DNA of 64,000 nucleotides from Candida dubliniensis CD36 (lineage: Eukaryota > Ascomycota > Pichiomycetes > Serinales > Debaryomycetaceae), in NCBI RefSeq assembly GCF_000026945.1, contig NC_012867.1, positions 806,001 to 870,000 of the forward strand, given 5' to 3'. Both the position numbers and the translations under genes were made by a program. The notes below the pieces were generated by a model that saw only the letters and a program-made list of their open reading frames with translations, searched no databases and was not told where the DNA came from. Shown one piece after another: positions 10,011 through 20,353 of this stretch. Position 1 is the stretch's first letter. The number at the start of each line of letters is the position of its first letter.

Positions 10011-11367
10011 ATAAAAAAATAGACAAAAAAAAAACCACAATAGGATAGAAGATAAACTATTTATAATGGGCTCTTCCAGTTTGGAGAAAACACTTGCGAT
10101 CAGCTTCTAATTTCACACCGACTTTGCTAAAAAAGGGAAAAAAAAAAAAAAATTAGGTCGGCTTTAATTGCACATCTTCTATGTTAATAAACAATTGGGT
10201 TTGTTTCTGTCAATGAAAGCTTTTATTCATTGGAATCGGGTGTTCATTTATTTGAAAATGATTCAAATACCTGGTATGGCTGGAGAATAGGTTAGAACTC
10301 AACTGTTGATATCTGAATGGAATATTTTTTGTTGATTTTAATTGCCAAGAAGATGAGTTTTTATTCCGTCATAGTACATAAAAGGAAATATTTCAACATT
10401 GCTAGAGATTTAGTTTATTTCCGAAAATCCAGCGCTTACTCATTCAATGACTGAGTCTAGACAAAAAACACAGGGGAGGAAAAATAATAAGTTTGCTGCC
10501 GCGAGTGGTACACAACAAATAGCCAGTGCCAATACTAACCGCTACTACCAGCTAGTCAACGATTCCATGACATTTCCTTTGGCTATCTTACATGTAATTC
10601 AAATATCATCAATCGATTCGTTGCTGCTTCCCTCTTATTTTGTTTCTCTTAGTAGCACATTGAGAAGGGCAATTTGACAATGTTTCTATACCAAAGATAT
10701 TTTTGTAATGTAAATAATTCAATTCAAAGTAAGAAGAAAGGAAATGAATTGCATTGAATCGACTCTAATCAAACGCAAAGTTATACGAATGTAGTTCAAA
10801 GCTAACTTTTGCTTGTGATAATGGCTTGACTACGAATTGACAAAACAGAGACAAAACCACGCTGTAAATGTAATATCAAAGTTTAAAGTAAGCTCAAAAA
10901 AAAAAAAAGAAAAAGGAAAAAAAGATAAAAGTTGCCCCAAGTTTTGATATTACTAATTTTTACCAAAGAGTTTTATATAATTGGGAAAGATGACCCCAAT
11001 ATAGTCTATATGTGCAATTAATAATGTGTGTGTAAAATGTGTTGTTCCTCTTCTTCCTCTCCTCTGTGCTCCGAAAGTTGGGATCCCCCATCAAAAAAAA
11101 AAAAAAAATAGAAAATAAATGTTAGCGACAAAATATAAAACAAGCAAAGAAAACAAAGAATCGCCATAATAAAAACCGGAAATCGCTCAACAAGGAATTG
11201 GAAAAAAAAAGGGCGACTATAAAACAACCACCAATTCTCCCAGCAATCAAACATTTTTTTTTTCATATTTTTTTTTTTCAATTCTTCTTGTTGAATCTAT
11301 TTATTTTTAAAGTTTTATTATTATCAATTGACTTTGATAAAGTAATCAATTAACCAAAATAGTCATA
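10011..11367. other. Divergent intergenic region DUF1769 gene / TAL1
   Basis: This 1.36 kb promoter region is shared by the DUF1769 gene and TAL1. It contains poly-A and poly-T tracts, a TATA box at 11218-11224 and one 76-codon ATG ORF (10447-10677) without recognisable features. I consider that ORF chance. The pyrimidine/purine tracts near 11084-11108 and 11251-11280 fit a strong yeast promoter. Confidence 0.65.
11218..11224 (+). promoter_or_regulatory. TATA box of TAL1
   Basis: TATAAAA lies 144 bp before the TAL1 ATG and is followed by T-rich sequence and an A/T-rich leader. This is normal spacing for a highly expressed yeast gene. Confidence 0.55.
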
Positions 11368-12339
11368 ATGTCCTCGAATTCATTAGAACAATTAAAAGCT
11401 TCAGGTACCACTATCGTCACCGATACTGGTGAATTCGAACAAATTGCCAAGTATAAACCACAAGATGCCACCACCAATCCATCTTTAATCTTGGCCGCCA
11501 CCAAAAACCCAGAATACGCCAGTGTCATTGATGTTGCCATTGAGTACGCAAAGGACAAGGGCTCTTCACCAAAGGAAAAGGCTGAAATTGCCCTTGATAG
11601 ATTATTGATTGAATTTGGTAAGAACATCTTGGATATTGTTCCAGGTAGAGTTTCAACTGAAGTTGATGCCAGATTATCTTTCGACAAAGAAGCTACCGTC
11701 AAGAAGGCTTTGGAATTGATTGATTTGTACAAGCAACAAGGTATTGAAAAGGACAGAATCTTGATCAAAATCGCCTCGACTTGGGAAGGTATCCAAGCTG
11801 CTAGAGAATTGGAATCCAAACATGGTATCCACTGTAACTTGACTTTATTATTTTCTTTTGCTCAAGCTGTTGCTTGTGCTGAAGCTGGTGTCACTTTGAT
11901 CTCCCCATTCGTTGGTAGAATTTTGGACTGGTACAAGGCCTCTACTGGGGAAGAATACACTGCTGAAACTGATCCAGGTGTCAAATCTGTTAAAGCTATC
12001 TACAACTACTACAAGAAGTATGGTTACAAGACCATTGTTATGGGTGCTTCATTCAGAAACACTGGTGAAATCAAGGCTTTAGCTGGTTGTGATTTCTTGA
12101 CCATTTCTCCAAAATTGTTGGAACAATTGTACAACTCCACTGAAGAAGTTCCAAAACAACTAGATGCTGCTACTGCAAAGGATGACGATATTGAAAAGGT
12201 CACTTATGTCGATGATGAGCCAGCCTTCAGATTTGCCTTGAACGAAGATGCTATGGCTACTGAAAAATTATCTCAAGGTATCAGACAATTTGGTAAAGAT
12301 GCTGTTACTTTGTTGACTGAATTAGAATCAAGATTTTGA
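11368..12339 (+). CDS. TAL1: Transaldolase (pentose phosphate pathway)
   Basis: Transaldolase moves a three-carbon dihydroxyacetone unit from sedoheptulose-7-phosphate to glyceraldehyde-3-phosphate, giving erythrose-4-phosphate and fructose-6-phosphate in the cytosol. The 323 residues match the usual fungal length. Family motifs include [10 protein letters not shown] near 36, [14 protein letters not shown] near 92-105, and the active-site segment [12 protein letters not shown]. In that segment Lys134 is the expected Schiff-base lysine. [12 protein letters not shown] and [10 protein letters not shown] follow. Codon choice is highly biased toward preferred codons (TTG, GGT, GCT, AAG), as expected for an abundant enzyme, and no in-frame CTG was seen. 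It is convergent with the exchanger gene downstream. Confidence 0.97.
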   Translation: MSSNSLEQLKASGTTIVTDTGEFEQIAKYKPQDATTNPSLILAATKNPEYASVIDVAIEYAKDKGSSPKEKAEIALDRLLIEFGKNILDIVPGRVSTEVDARLSFDKEATVKKALELIDLYKQQGIEKDRILIKIASTWEGIQAARELESKHGIHCNLTLLFSFAQAVACAEAGVTLISPFVGRILDWYKASTGEEYTAETDPGVKSVKAIYNYYKKYGYKTIVMGASFRNTGEIKALAGCDFLTISPKLLEQLYNSTEEVPKQLDAATAKDDDIEKVTYVDDEPAFRFALNEDAMATEKLSQGIRQFGKDAVTLLTELESRF

Positions 12340-12712
12340 TTAACTTTGTCTTATTTAGTAGCGCACTTGGTTATTTTTAAATAGGTAATATACAATACAA
12401 TCGTTCTATTAAATAGAGTAAATCTTATTAATCTGAACAAAGAGAATATTTTTGCTAGAATGGAAATATACTGGGACCATGTGGTTACCACCTCCCAACA
12501 CCAGCTCCAAAAAAAAAAAAAAAATACCGGATCCAACTGTCACAACCGTTTACTACTACTGCAAACGAACATCTGCATAATCTCGCGTTGGATTTTCTTC
12601 ATGCGTTTGTGTAGTAGGCGTCTGCATATTTGTTTTATCCGCGGATCTAGGTTGCAACCATAATCCCATATCAAATTAACAAAAAAGTGAAACAGAATAC
12701 ATAACTGTCCAT
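12340..12712. other. Convergent intergenic region TAL1 / exchanger
   Basis: This 373 bp 3'-3' spacer is AT-rich with an A15 tract near 12510. It presumably holds both polyadenylation signals. No gene is seen. Confidence 0.6.
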
Positions 12713-14431
12713 TCAATATTCTAAATATATTTCTACACCTGTCATGATAATGTATAACAACAACAAGAAATTACCAATCTTAGCATCAACTCGATAATCA
12801 TTCCATGGCAAATAAATAATTAAACAACAAATGCTAAAAATCAATCCACCAGCGCTAATTACAACATTGTCCGTCAAGCTGAACCAAATATCCTTATGTG
12901 ACCTACTGGTAACTATCAACCCATTCCCACCAATACCTAACAATATGATTAATAAGGGGGTGCCAATACAACTATTAATCCCCAATATGGGGTTTATTTT
13001 GGTCGAAATGGTTATATTTGTGATGCCGTCATTTAGGGAGTTGCTAATTGCAAACACAATTAGGCCCAATAAATAATCCGAAATTTGCCAGATTACACCA
13101 AGATTTTTCAATAATTGCAAGGTCACTATAGCTAAATTCGATACAATTATTAAACTCACTGTTAATCCAGCCATTGAAATAGCAACGATCTGAACGTTGC
13201 TGGTGAGTTGTATATAAACCAAGATTGCAGCAATTACGTACGATATCGGTATTACGTATTTGTATGGGAATTGAAAAAACTGATAATTGACAACCGCGAT
13301 GGTTTCGATAATATACCATGATATTATTGCTCTACTATAATTAGATTTTATCTTTCTATAGTATGGGACAAAAGTCATGAACAAATAGTCAACTAAATCG
13401 AATGCTCGCTGTACAAAAGATTTGGACCGTGATGGAATTTGGATGATAATCTCGTCATCTGAATCTTCATTAATTGGAATAGATGGCGATATTTTAGAGG
13501 TGGGGAATTTCCCAGGAACTGCCAATAACAATGGGGATTCTTCTGTTGCGACTTCAGAGGGTCCATATAATGGTGATGACGATCTTGGCGACAATGAGTT
13601 TATTGATAAGGAAAGTGGGTCATTGGCGGAGCTGGTATGCTCAGGTAATGGTGACGGTGATCTTGAAACGACTGGTCCATAACTGGCAATTTCATCATCG
13701 TTAGAAGATAAAATACTTATGGCATCCTCAATATTGTAAGGATGAGTAAACAGCCCATTATTCTGGTATTCGATCCAAACCTGCTCTTCATCTGCCACTT
13801 CTTTTAGTTTATCTTTGTCAAAAAATATCAAAAACAAAATGTATAGAAAATATCCCGTGATCATTATCCAACATTCCAAGTTTGTGATTTTCCCATCTGA
13901 TAGTATCTCCAGAAACAAAATCAAAACAATCAACACTATCACCAAATCTAGCATGAGAATTTTTGGGTGTTCGATTATGTATCCTCGATTCAAGATACTG
14001 ATTGATCCGATAATAATGGTGAACATAATTAGTAGCGACCCCATTAGTTGGCCTATGACCAAATCGGTGGAGCCCGAATCTAATGCAATGTAATAGTTTA
14101 ATATGTCTGGTAATGAATTGGATAATGGAATTAATATAAACGACAATATCTGATTGTTCAACCCTAGCACATTGGTCAAGTTGTGTAGATTTTGGAATAA
14201 ATAATTTGACACCAATATACTAAGTGATATTAGAATGACTACTAGCAAAACCAATATTAGTAGTGAGCTAAACAACAAATTTGGTAACGATGGTGTCAAG
14301 CAACAATAATATAGTTCTGAAATTTTGAAATAAGTTGTATCACATTGTTTCTGTATAAATGAACATACGTTGGGAGTTGATGATGGTATCGAGCATTGGC
14401 TACTGCTTTCTTCAAATATGTAGAAATTCAT
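12713..14431 (-). CDS. Na+/Ca2+ exchanger family (CaCA) membrane protein
   Basis: The product is a 572-residue polytopic membrane protein. About five hydrophobic segments (60-210) and about six (360-570) flank an acidic Ser/Pro-rich cytoplasmic loop (about 220-345). Each half carries the alpha-repeat core of the superfamily in a yeast-type form. The first half has IPLSNSLPDILNYY near 110, and the second has FAISNSLNDGITN near 470. Family members exchange Ca2+ or other cations for Na+, K+ or H+ across vacuolar, Golgi or ER membranes. This protein resembles the uncharacterised yeast YDL206W group more than the vacuolar Vcx1 type. A Cys-containing N-terminal segment (CSIPSSTPNVC) resembles the lumenal cysteine segment of YDL206W/NCKX6-like proteins. 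The ion specificity and compartment cannot be read from the sequence. Confidence 0.75.
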   Translation of the reverse strand: MNFYIFEESSSQCSIPSSTPNVCSFIQKQCDTTYFKISELYYCCLTPSLPNLLFSSLLILVLLVVILISLSILVSNYLFQNLHNLTNVLGLNNQILSFILIPLSNSLPDILNYYIALDSGSTDLVIGQLMGSLLIMFTIIIGSISILNRGYIIEHPKILMLDLVIVLIVLILFLEILSDGKITNLECWIMITGYFLYILFLIFFDKDKLKEVADEEQVWIEYQNNGLFTHPYNIEDAISILSSNDDEIASYGPVVSRSPSPLPEHTSSANDPLSLSINSLSPRSSSPLYGPSEVATEESPLLLAVPGKFPTSKISPSIPINEDSDDEIIIQIPSRSKSFVQRAFDLVDYLFMTFVPYYRKIKSNYSRAIISWYIIETIAVVNYQFFQFPYKYVIPISYVIAAILVYIQLTSNVQIVAISMAGLTVSLIIVSNLAIVTLQLLKNLGVIWQISDYLLGLIVFAISNSLNDGITNITISTKINPILGINSCIGTPLLIILLGIGGNGLIVTSRSHKDIWFSLTDNVVISAGGLIFSICCLIIYLPWNDYRVDAKIGNFLLLLYIIMTGVEIYLEY

Positions 14432-15548
14432 TTCGGTGCAAAGGAGAGAGTGGTAAAGTGGCCCACCCTGGTTTCAATATTAAAAGTTATTAGTACCTAT
14501 TCTTAAATTTCATTTAAATATATAGTAACTTTGTTTGCTCTTATATCTGAAATTGCTACAAAAGAAGTTCTCAGCAAAAAACCAAAAGAAAAAAAAAAAA
14601 AAAAGGAACGCATAGATAACAAATAGAACGATAGTCATTTACGGGGCACAAGAAAAACAAGGTTTCTTGGTGTTAAAAAAAAAAAACCTTAGAATGATCT
14701 AATCATTTAGTCACACATTCTTTTCATGGTAGTATTTAGCTATAAGTAAGAAAGGCTGAACCATTCTTGCATAAATTAACTGGTTTCCGTATCTACCCTT
14801 AGATGTGCTATTGTGTATTTGTAGACATGTGAATATATGGAGAAAGCAATACTGCTTGCTCATTTGTTTAAATGATTGACCCTGGGTCTCGGGGTTCGGA
14901 TTCTAAAGGCTATTTAGGGGATCTTCTGTTGTCTGCATATAAACCAACAACTAGAATGCCACAGAACGACAGATCACACCAAAATTGTTATCGTTGTTTC
15001 CCTTTACCTCCGCTTTTCATATTTTGCTGGCACTTTCCTTTCAAAAAAAATACCACTGATCTGGAAGGGATCTTGAAATTAACTTGATTGTCATTAATAA
15101 AAGCGATATTGTTATTAAAATCAACTATGAGTTCTTTTGTGTTGTTGTCATCTCCTAACGATTCCTCAAATGTTAATACAACTACTACCACTACCTGTCA
15201 AAACGTAGAACAACGGAACGGTTTTGAATCATGCTGGGATTTTGCTCCTGATCCCATTTGTCTGTTCCCTGCAAATTTCCAAAAACTGACATTGATAGAA
15301 AAGTTTAAAGCACTTGATATTAATACCTCAAAGGATCTTTAAAGGCTGAGGTTTTATCAGACAGCTATATTACATTTTTGAATTACAAGAAATTTATAAT
15401 CTCTATAAGTATAAATATATATATATGACGATATTTAATGTTAATTTTATGTTTCCATTTTATTGATGATTTCTGTGTAGTAAACAAGTGCTGGTTCATA
15501 CAAGACCACGACTTTATTATCAACGGTTACTTCTCCTCGTATATACAA
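14432..15548. other. Intergenic region with two short same-frame ORFs
   Basis: This 1.1 kb stretch lies upstream of the exchanger and downstream of FMN1. It holds A tracts (14590-14604, 14677-14686), an (AT)n tract near 15415 and two adjacent same-frame ORFs. One runs 14872-15087 from an ATG. The other runs 15088-15342, whose first ATG is at 15127. They are split by a single TGA. Neither resembles a known protein. Confidence 0.5.
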
Positions 15549-16079
15549 TCATTTCGTAAAATATTCTTTACCACTTTGTTCATCACTCTTTAATTTCAGC
15601 TTAGCATATTCAATATCGGAATTTATAGTGTCGATTAATTCATCTATACTATTAAAGTTCAATTCTGGTCGAATATATCCCAATACAACATATTCAATCT
15701 TTGATCCATAGAAATTTTCATGAAACTTATGAATTATATGAACTTCGGCAGTTTTATCTTTGTTGTGATAATAAGGGTTCCAACCTATTGACATCACCAT
15801 GGGGAAAATATCTTTTTCTTCGTTGGTCAATTCATTGCCATGATTAAATAATACATCTTTGCCATCTACTCTTTTCTTGATTTCATCACATTGTGCTGTT
15901 AATGGGATCAATTTACACCATCCATAATATATCCCGGGCTCTAATTTATTTAGCTCAGTATTGATGGGAATATTGGCGGTGGGGATTCCAAGTTCAGATG
16001 ATCCTCTTCCAAATCCAGCGATAATAGAAGCTTGTTGTTGGATAGGATAAGTAATAGAAGTGTCGTTAGAAACTGTCAT
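15549..16079 (-). CDS. FMN1: Riboflavin kinase
   Basis: Riboflavin kinase phosphorylates riboflavin with ATP to make FMN, the first step to flavin coenzymes. The 176 residues cover the single-domain eukaryotic enzyme. The signature GFGRGSSELGIPTANI (about 22-37) forms the nucleotide-binding loop with the conserved Pro-Thr-Ala-Asn. GIYYGWCKL (about 48-56), SIGWNPYYHNKDKTAEVHI (about 97-115) and GYIRPELNFNSIDELIDTI complete the flavokinase fold. The catalytic Glu is in TAEVHI. It is slightly shorter than the S. cerevisiae enzyme (218), which has an N-terminal extension. The start is the first in-frame ATG and precedes the conserved core by a plausible 20 residues. Confidence 0.93.
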   Translation of the reverse strand: MTVSNDTSITYPIQQQASIIAGFGRGSSELGIPTANIPINTELNKLEPGIYYGWCKLIPLTAQCDEIKKRVDGKDVLFNHGNELTNEEKDIFPMVMSIGWNPYYHNKDKTAEVHIIHKFHENFYGSKIEYVVLGYIRPELNFNSIDELIDTINSDIEYAKLKLKSDEQSGKEYFTK

Positions 16080-16382
16080 GATGCTAAATGCTTTCGGTTC
16101 TGTTGATCTTGAGTTTGATATTTTAATAAACGAAGGAATAAGTTGATGTAATTATTCACAAATCTTGCTTACTTATGTTTGTTCACAAGACCAGAAATAT
16201 CATTATCAACGGACAATAAGCAAAAGCGAAAAAAAAGAAAAAAAAAAAAAAAAATGTGTGTAATGATTACTAAGAGAAAGAAAGAAACCTATTCACCACA
16301 ATTTTTAATGGTCGTGTATACAGTTCTAAACACAATTATGCACCAAGAGATAAGCTCTTATCCATCAGAGTTTAGTGATGAT
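16080..16382. other. Short intergenic region upstream of FMN1
   Basis: This 303 bp stretch holds an A-rich tract (16209-16254) and no credible gene. It must serve both as FMN1 promoter and as the 3' region of the PRP39-like gene. Confidence 0.55.
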
Positions 16383-17564
16383 TTATTCTTGACCAATTAG
16401 TTGTTTAACTTGATGGACTTTATCACGTATTGGAATTGGAACATTAGAACTGTACTGAATATAACTTATCAATAAGTTTATGGCTCGTTGATAGTTTTTC
16501 AAGAAGATTTCAAGATCAACTAGTTTTATTAATAATTTATAATCATCAACAAATTTGATCCCATCGGTTAGGATTTTTTTGGCTTTGTTAAATTTTCCAT
16601 GATATATGTAATAATCAGCAAATTTACTCCAAGTTTGTGGATAGTTCCTGGCATTGTATAAGAATCTGTAATATACTAATTCGATAAATTTGGTTGGGTA
16701 TTGCTTAATTTCAAGATATTCAATATAACTCATCCAGGCATCAAGTTCTTGTCGTGACCTCAAATCATTATCCTGTTGAGTATTCTTATTATTCTTGGGT
16801 AGCAATTTTTTTTCAAACTCGTATAATTCGAAACTATGATATTGTGTTGCTATGTAAGCATCGGTGAATCGTTTTTTCAATTCAATAAAGATCGAGGTGT
16901 TCTTTTTCGATTCAAGAGTGGCAATTTCATTAGCAGGGGCAATATAGCGTACAATTTGCCTAGCTAGTTTTTCATCTTTCAACAATTTATCTATTAGATC
17001 AAACCATTTCTTGTAGAAAATCCCATAATGATAAATAGGTATCTCAAGTATGATTCTTAATAAAATATAATATTTCTTTTCAAATTCATTGCTATCATTT
17101 TTATAATTGTCCAAGAACGACAAATATAATTCATAAAATTCAAATCCAAAGAAATGGAACCCGATCAAACTTCGTGCAATTTCAAATTTTTGTAAAATTT
17201 CTAAAATATTATCGTTAATTGTATTGATTTTGAAGTTTAAATAGGAGATCCATAATTCAATACAGTGGCTTAATTGGGTACTCAACCCCCTTAAGTAAAT
17301 TTGTTCGGCAGTGGACGTGTTTCCCAATTTAAATTCCCACTCGGCGTATCGAATCCAGTATTTAAATTGAAATGGAAATTTCTCTAAAAATGAATTATAG
17401 GTGGTTCTTAAAATGTTCAATTCTTCTTCGCTGGTTGATTTGTTAATGCCTCGTTTTTCATTCCATTCAGCTGCTTCGATTAAACTTTGCCAAAGTTCAA
17501 GATTTTGAGGGTCCTGGATTAATTCTGTCGATATTCTTGACCACTGCTTGTTTATTAGTGACAT
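16383..17564 (-). CDS. PRP39: HAT-repeat U1 snRNP protein, Prp39-like
   Basis: The 393-residue protein is built of half-a-TPR (HAT) repeats. Their Trp/Tyr anchor positions are visible in LWQSLIEAAEW, YWIRYAEWEFKLGN, LWISYLNFKI, FYELYLSFLDNY, AWMSYIEYLEIKQ and TWSKFADYYIYHGKFNKA. The order and the sentence IELWISYLNF...FEIARSLIGFHFFGFEFYELYL match the Prp39/Prp42 family. These U1 snRNP proteins help commit pre-mRNA to splicing at the 5' splice site. It is much shorter than S. cerevisiae Prp39 (about 630) or Prp42 (about 540). Either the Candida protein is naturally short or the N-terminal repeats are missing. Prp42 is the main alternative. No upstream exon could be made convincing. It is divergent from EFM7. 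Confidence 0.65.
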   Translation of the reverse strand: MSLINKQWSRISTELIQDPQNLELWQSLIEAAEWNEKRGINKSTSEEELNILRTTYNSFLEKFPFQFKYWIRYAEWEFKLGNTSTAEQIYLRGLSTQLSHCIELWISYLNFKINTINDNILEILQKFEIARSLIGFHFFGFEFYELYLSFLDNYKNDSNEFEKKYYILLRIILEIPIYHYGIFYKKWFDLIDKLLKDEKLARQIVRYIAPANEIATLESKKNTSIFIELKKRFTDAYIATQYHSFELYEFEKKLLPKNNKNTQQDNDLRSRQELDAWMSYIEYLEIKQYPTKFIELVYYRFLYNARNYPQTWSKFADYYIYHGKFNKAKKILTDGIKFVDDYKLLIKLVDLEIFLKNYQRAINLLISYIQYSSNVPIPIRDKVHQVKQLIGQE

Positions 17565-18670
17565 TGCTATAGTATTATTTATATGTATATGTTTGTATAC
17601 TGTGTTGTCAGTGGAGTTGTAGATTGGAAGTGTTAAGATGGGTTTAAAGAGGTGGAAGAATTTTGCAGAGTTTGTGAGAAAAAAAAAAAAAAAAAAACAA
17701 TCCTACGATGGTTTTGTTAGTCAAAATTAGTTTTACCAATTGTCAATCCAAAAAAGTATTTTCTGGCCAACAAGATATTTCTACATCAATTGATTTTCTT
17801 AGTTACACTGGCTAATTATAGGAATATATATTTTTGAATGATTACTGAATGAGTTTCTAAATAATTATATACTTCCATTGGTCAAGATAATGCCTTAATT
17901 GATTATTTCTTCTCATTAAGCACGCAAAACAGTTTCTGTAATTGATAAATGTTCAATTCCTATTTCAAATTGATATAATAATATAAATATAATGCAGATG
18001 CTGACACGTAGACTGGACTCAATTACTGACCATGTATATAAATGACACTATCTCCAGCGGCATCCACAAACTGTGAGCCAAGAAGGTGTCTGTGTCTGCT
18101 CCTTTCGTTAACGACGAATTGCAACTCACAACTTATAAGCAATTTCCTATCAGTTTTAGCAAGATTGTATTCTTTGTTAGTTAAGTGCTTATCTTGGGGT
18201 ATGCTTTTTTCGCCGACTATTAAAAACATTAATAATCACAATAAATTAGGATTATTTTGGCAGTAAAATAAGCCAAAAAAAGATACAACAACCTTCAAAA
18301 CTATTTTACTTCATTATATGTATATTAGAAATAGTTGAAGGAAGTTAAGATTGCTCTTGATTTTTTTATTGTTAGGACAACCTTAATCTGATCTTATCGC
18401 TGCACACTTTGTCTTTACAACATCTGAATCCAGTCCAATTCTCCTCACAAAGTTGTCTTACTTCTGTTAGCTGTCTCACTACACATAGTTGCAACACCTC
18501 AAGGTAAAAATTTTTTTTTTTTTCCTCGCCTGGTCCCTCCTTCTAGAAGTAACTTAGTTTTATATATAAAACCATTTTTTTCTTTCCATCATCAGCCAAT
18601 CGGTAAGCAAATCGTTTTATTTTTTTTTTTTTTTAGCTAATTTGTCTTTTATTAAGATATACATTTACTC
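17565..18670. other. Divergent intergenic region PRP39-like / EFM7
   Basis: This 1.1 kb AT-rich stretch has several homopolymer tracts (A18 near 17680, T tracts near 18510 and 18620), as is usual before genes here. A pair of opposite-strand ORFs near 18023-18266 look like mutual shadows, and I see no gene. Confidence 0.55.
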
Positions 18671-19459
18671 ATGTCAGAAGATGAAATATCAATAGAAGGG
18701 GACTTATTTGAAGAACCAGAAGGGTTTCTTCCTGAACGTCCGTCATCGCATTTTTCAACCTATCAAAGAAAAATACCCAATGCTGAGCCACAAGAAATAA
18801 CATTGAAATTGGTTGGCCATAACCCATTATATGGACACTTATTGTGGAATGCCGGAATATATACTGCTGATTATTTAGACAAACATTCTGATACATTAGT
18901 CAAAGATAAGAAAATCTTGGAATTGGGTGCCGCTTCAGCATTACCTTCCTTAGTATGTAGTCTTAATCATGCCAAAGAGGTGGTTGTCACTGATTATCCT
19001 GATCCAGATTTATTATCTCATATGGAATATAGTTTCAACGATTTAAAGGAGAAAACAAAATACGAATTGAGTCCATGGACAGTTAAAGGATATATATGGG
19101 GACATGATTTGGGGGAACTATTATTTGATGAACCAGGAAGAAAATTAACAGAGGAGGAGAAATTCGACTTGATTATATTATCTGATTTAGTATTTAATCA
19201 TTCAGAACATCATAAATTATTAAATACTTGTCGTCAAAGTTTAAAAAGTGATGGCGGAAGATGTTTCGTAGTGTTTAGTCCTCATCGACCACATTTATTA
19301 CAAGATGATTTGGATTTTTTTGAAACTGCTAAGCAATATCAATTTAAAACGGAAAAAATTGAAATGGTTACTTGGAAACCAATGTTTGAAGAGGATGAAG
19401 AAACTGCCGATATTAGAGCTAGAGTATATGCATTCTTTTTAATACCCGAATGGGAATAA
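18671..19459 (+). CDS. EFM7: EFM7/NNT1-type SAM-dependent methyltransferase
   Basis: This 262-residue seven-beta-strand methyltransferase belongs to the METTL lysine methyltransferase group. The yeast orthologue (Nnt1, renamed Efm7) methylates the N-terminus and an adjacent lysine of translation elongation factor 1A. An older proposal is nicotinamide methylation. Motif I is KILELGAASALPSLV (about 77-91), the acidic ribose-binding loop is VVTDYPDPDLL (about 102-112), and the post-motif II stretch is FDLIILSDLVFNHSEHHKLL. The N-terminal LFEEPEGFLPERP and the LWNAGIYTADYL segment are specific to this subfamily. Start at the first ATG, directly after a T/A-rich leader. It is convergent with RPS30. 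Confidence 0.87.
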   Translation: MSEDEISIEGDLFEEPEGFLPERPSSHFSTYQRKIPNAEPQEITLKLVGHNPLYGHLLWNAGIYTADYLDKHSDTLVKDKKILELGAASALPSLVCSLNHAKEVVVTDYPDPDLLSHMEYSFNDLKEKTKYELSPWTVKGYIWGHDLGELLFDEPGRKLTEEEKFDLIILSDLVFNHSEHHKLLNTCRQSLKSDGGRCFVVFSPHRPHLLQDDLDFFETAKQYQFKTEKIEMVTWKPMFEEDEETADIRARVYAFFLIPEWE

Positions 19460-19822
19460 AAGTAAAACAAAATGACAACAAATTCGTCATCAAAAGGCTC
19501 AATCTCTCACTCACATAGGAAATATATATACACAAACATATCATGAACTCCCTAAGTTCAAATGTAGTCAATCGATTTAGTAAAATAAAAAGTGTAATTT
19601 AGTCATTCAATTACGCACCAAAAGGAAAGAGATAATTTAAGCAAAAGTAGTAAATGGAAAAGATTCATTTTATGTATTTATGTATGTATATATATGTATA
19701 CCAGCATTTTGTTACAAGTAAACAATTGTGTTGAAAAAACCCCCTTCCTTATATTAATAAATCATTAAAAAATCCAAAAATAATTATAGTACAAATTTTT
19801 GTAATAAATTGATTAAACACAT
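19460..19822. other. Convergent intergenic region EFM7 / RPS30
   Basis: This 363 bp 3'-3' spacer is very AT-rich, with TATATATG near 19688. It should contain both terminator regions. No gene is seen. Confidence 0.6.
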
Positions 19823-20353
19823 TTATTGAGAAGCTGGAGATGGGTTCATCTTTCTTTTACCATTGGTTAAAGTAACATTAACGAATCTTCTAGTGTACAA
19901 TAATCTCATGTAAGCTCTACCTTGTGGCTTCTTTGGTTTTTCTTGTTTTTCAACTTTTGGAGTTTGAGATTTAACTTTACCAGCACGAGCTAAGGAACCG
20001 TGAACTTTACCCTACAGTAAAAAAGAAAACTGTTAGTATAACCGATATTTTAAATTTTTTTATATTTGTTTTGAAAACGATAATCAAATAATACTATGAA
20101 ATTGTTTTTGGAGATATGATCAAATTCGATGATAAATATGAAGTCTATTCCTCAACTAAGTTCCCTTTGATTAATCCATTTTTGCCTTCCAGCTTATTAC
20201 TTGTAGTTTACTCCTTTGAATTCTTGGGTATCGAAATCCCAGTCAATCTTATTCTTTGCGGATTCGTAATTTAATAATATCTAACTTCAATATATCTCCC
20301 TATTCTCTCATTATTTGATAATTCCAATACAAACGTTATGGTCGACATACCAT
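19823..20353 (-). CDS. RPS30: 40S ribosomal protein S30 (eS30), spliced
   Basis: Two exons encode 63 residues, the exact length of yeast Rps30. Exon 1 is only the ATG (20353-20351). A 339-nt intron (20350-20012) begins GTATGT and ends with TACTAAC, a pyrimidine tract and TGTAG. Exon 2 (20011-19823) reads [20 protein letters not shown], then ...[18 protein letters not shown]...MNPSPASQ. eS30 is a small basic protein near the decoding centre of the small subunit. In yeasts it is made directly, without the ubiquitin-like fusion partner of animals, and none is seen here. A Met replaces the usual Lys in GRAYKRLL, which is a small oddity. The promoter has a Cbf1/Tbf1 composite site. The gene has no long ORF, so simple ORF calling misses it. 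Confidence 0.93.

Noticed and set aside
10447..10677. 76-codon ATG ORF upstream of TAL1
   Set aside because: No recognisable features and a location in the TAL1 promoter region; length is compatible with chance.
11346..11819. 157-codon minus-strand ORF over the TAL1 start
   Set aside because: Antisense shadow of a gene with strongly biased codon use.
14880..14900. tRNA B-box-like sequence GGTTCGGATTC
   Set aside because: No matching A box, acceptor stem or cloverleaf could be formed around it.
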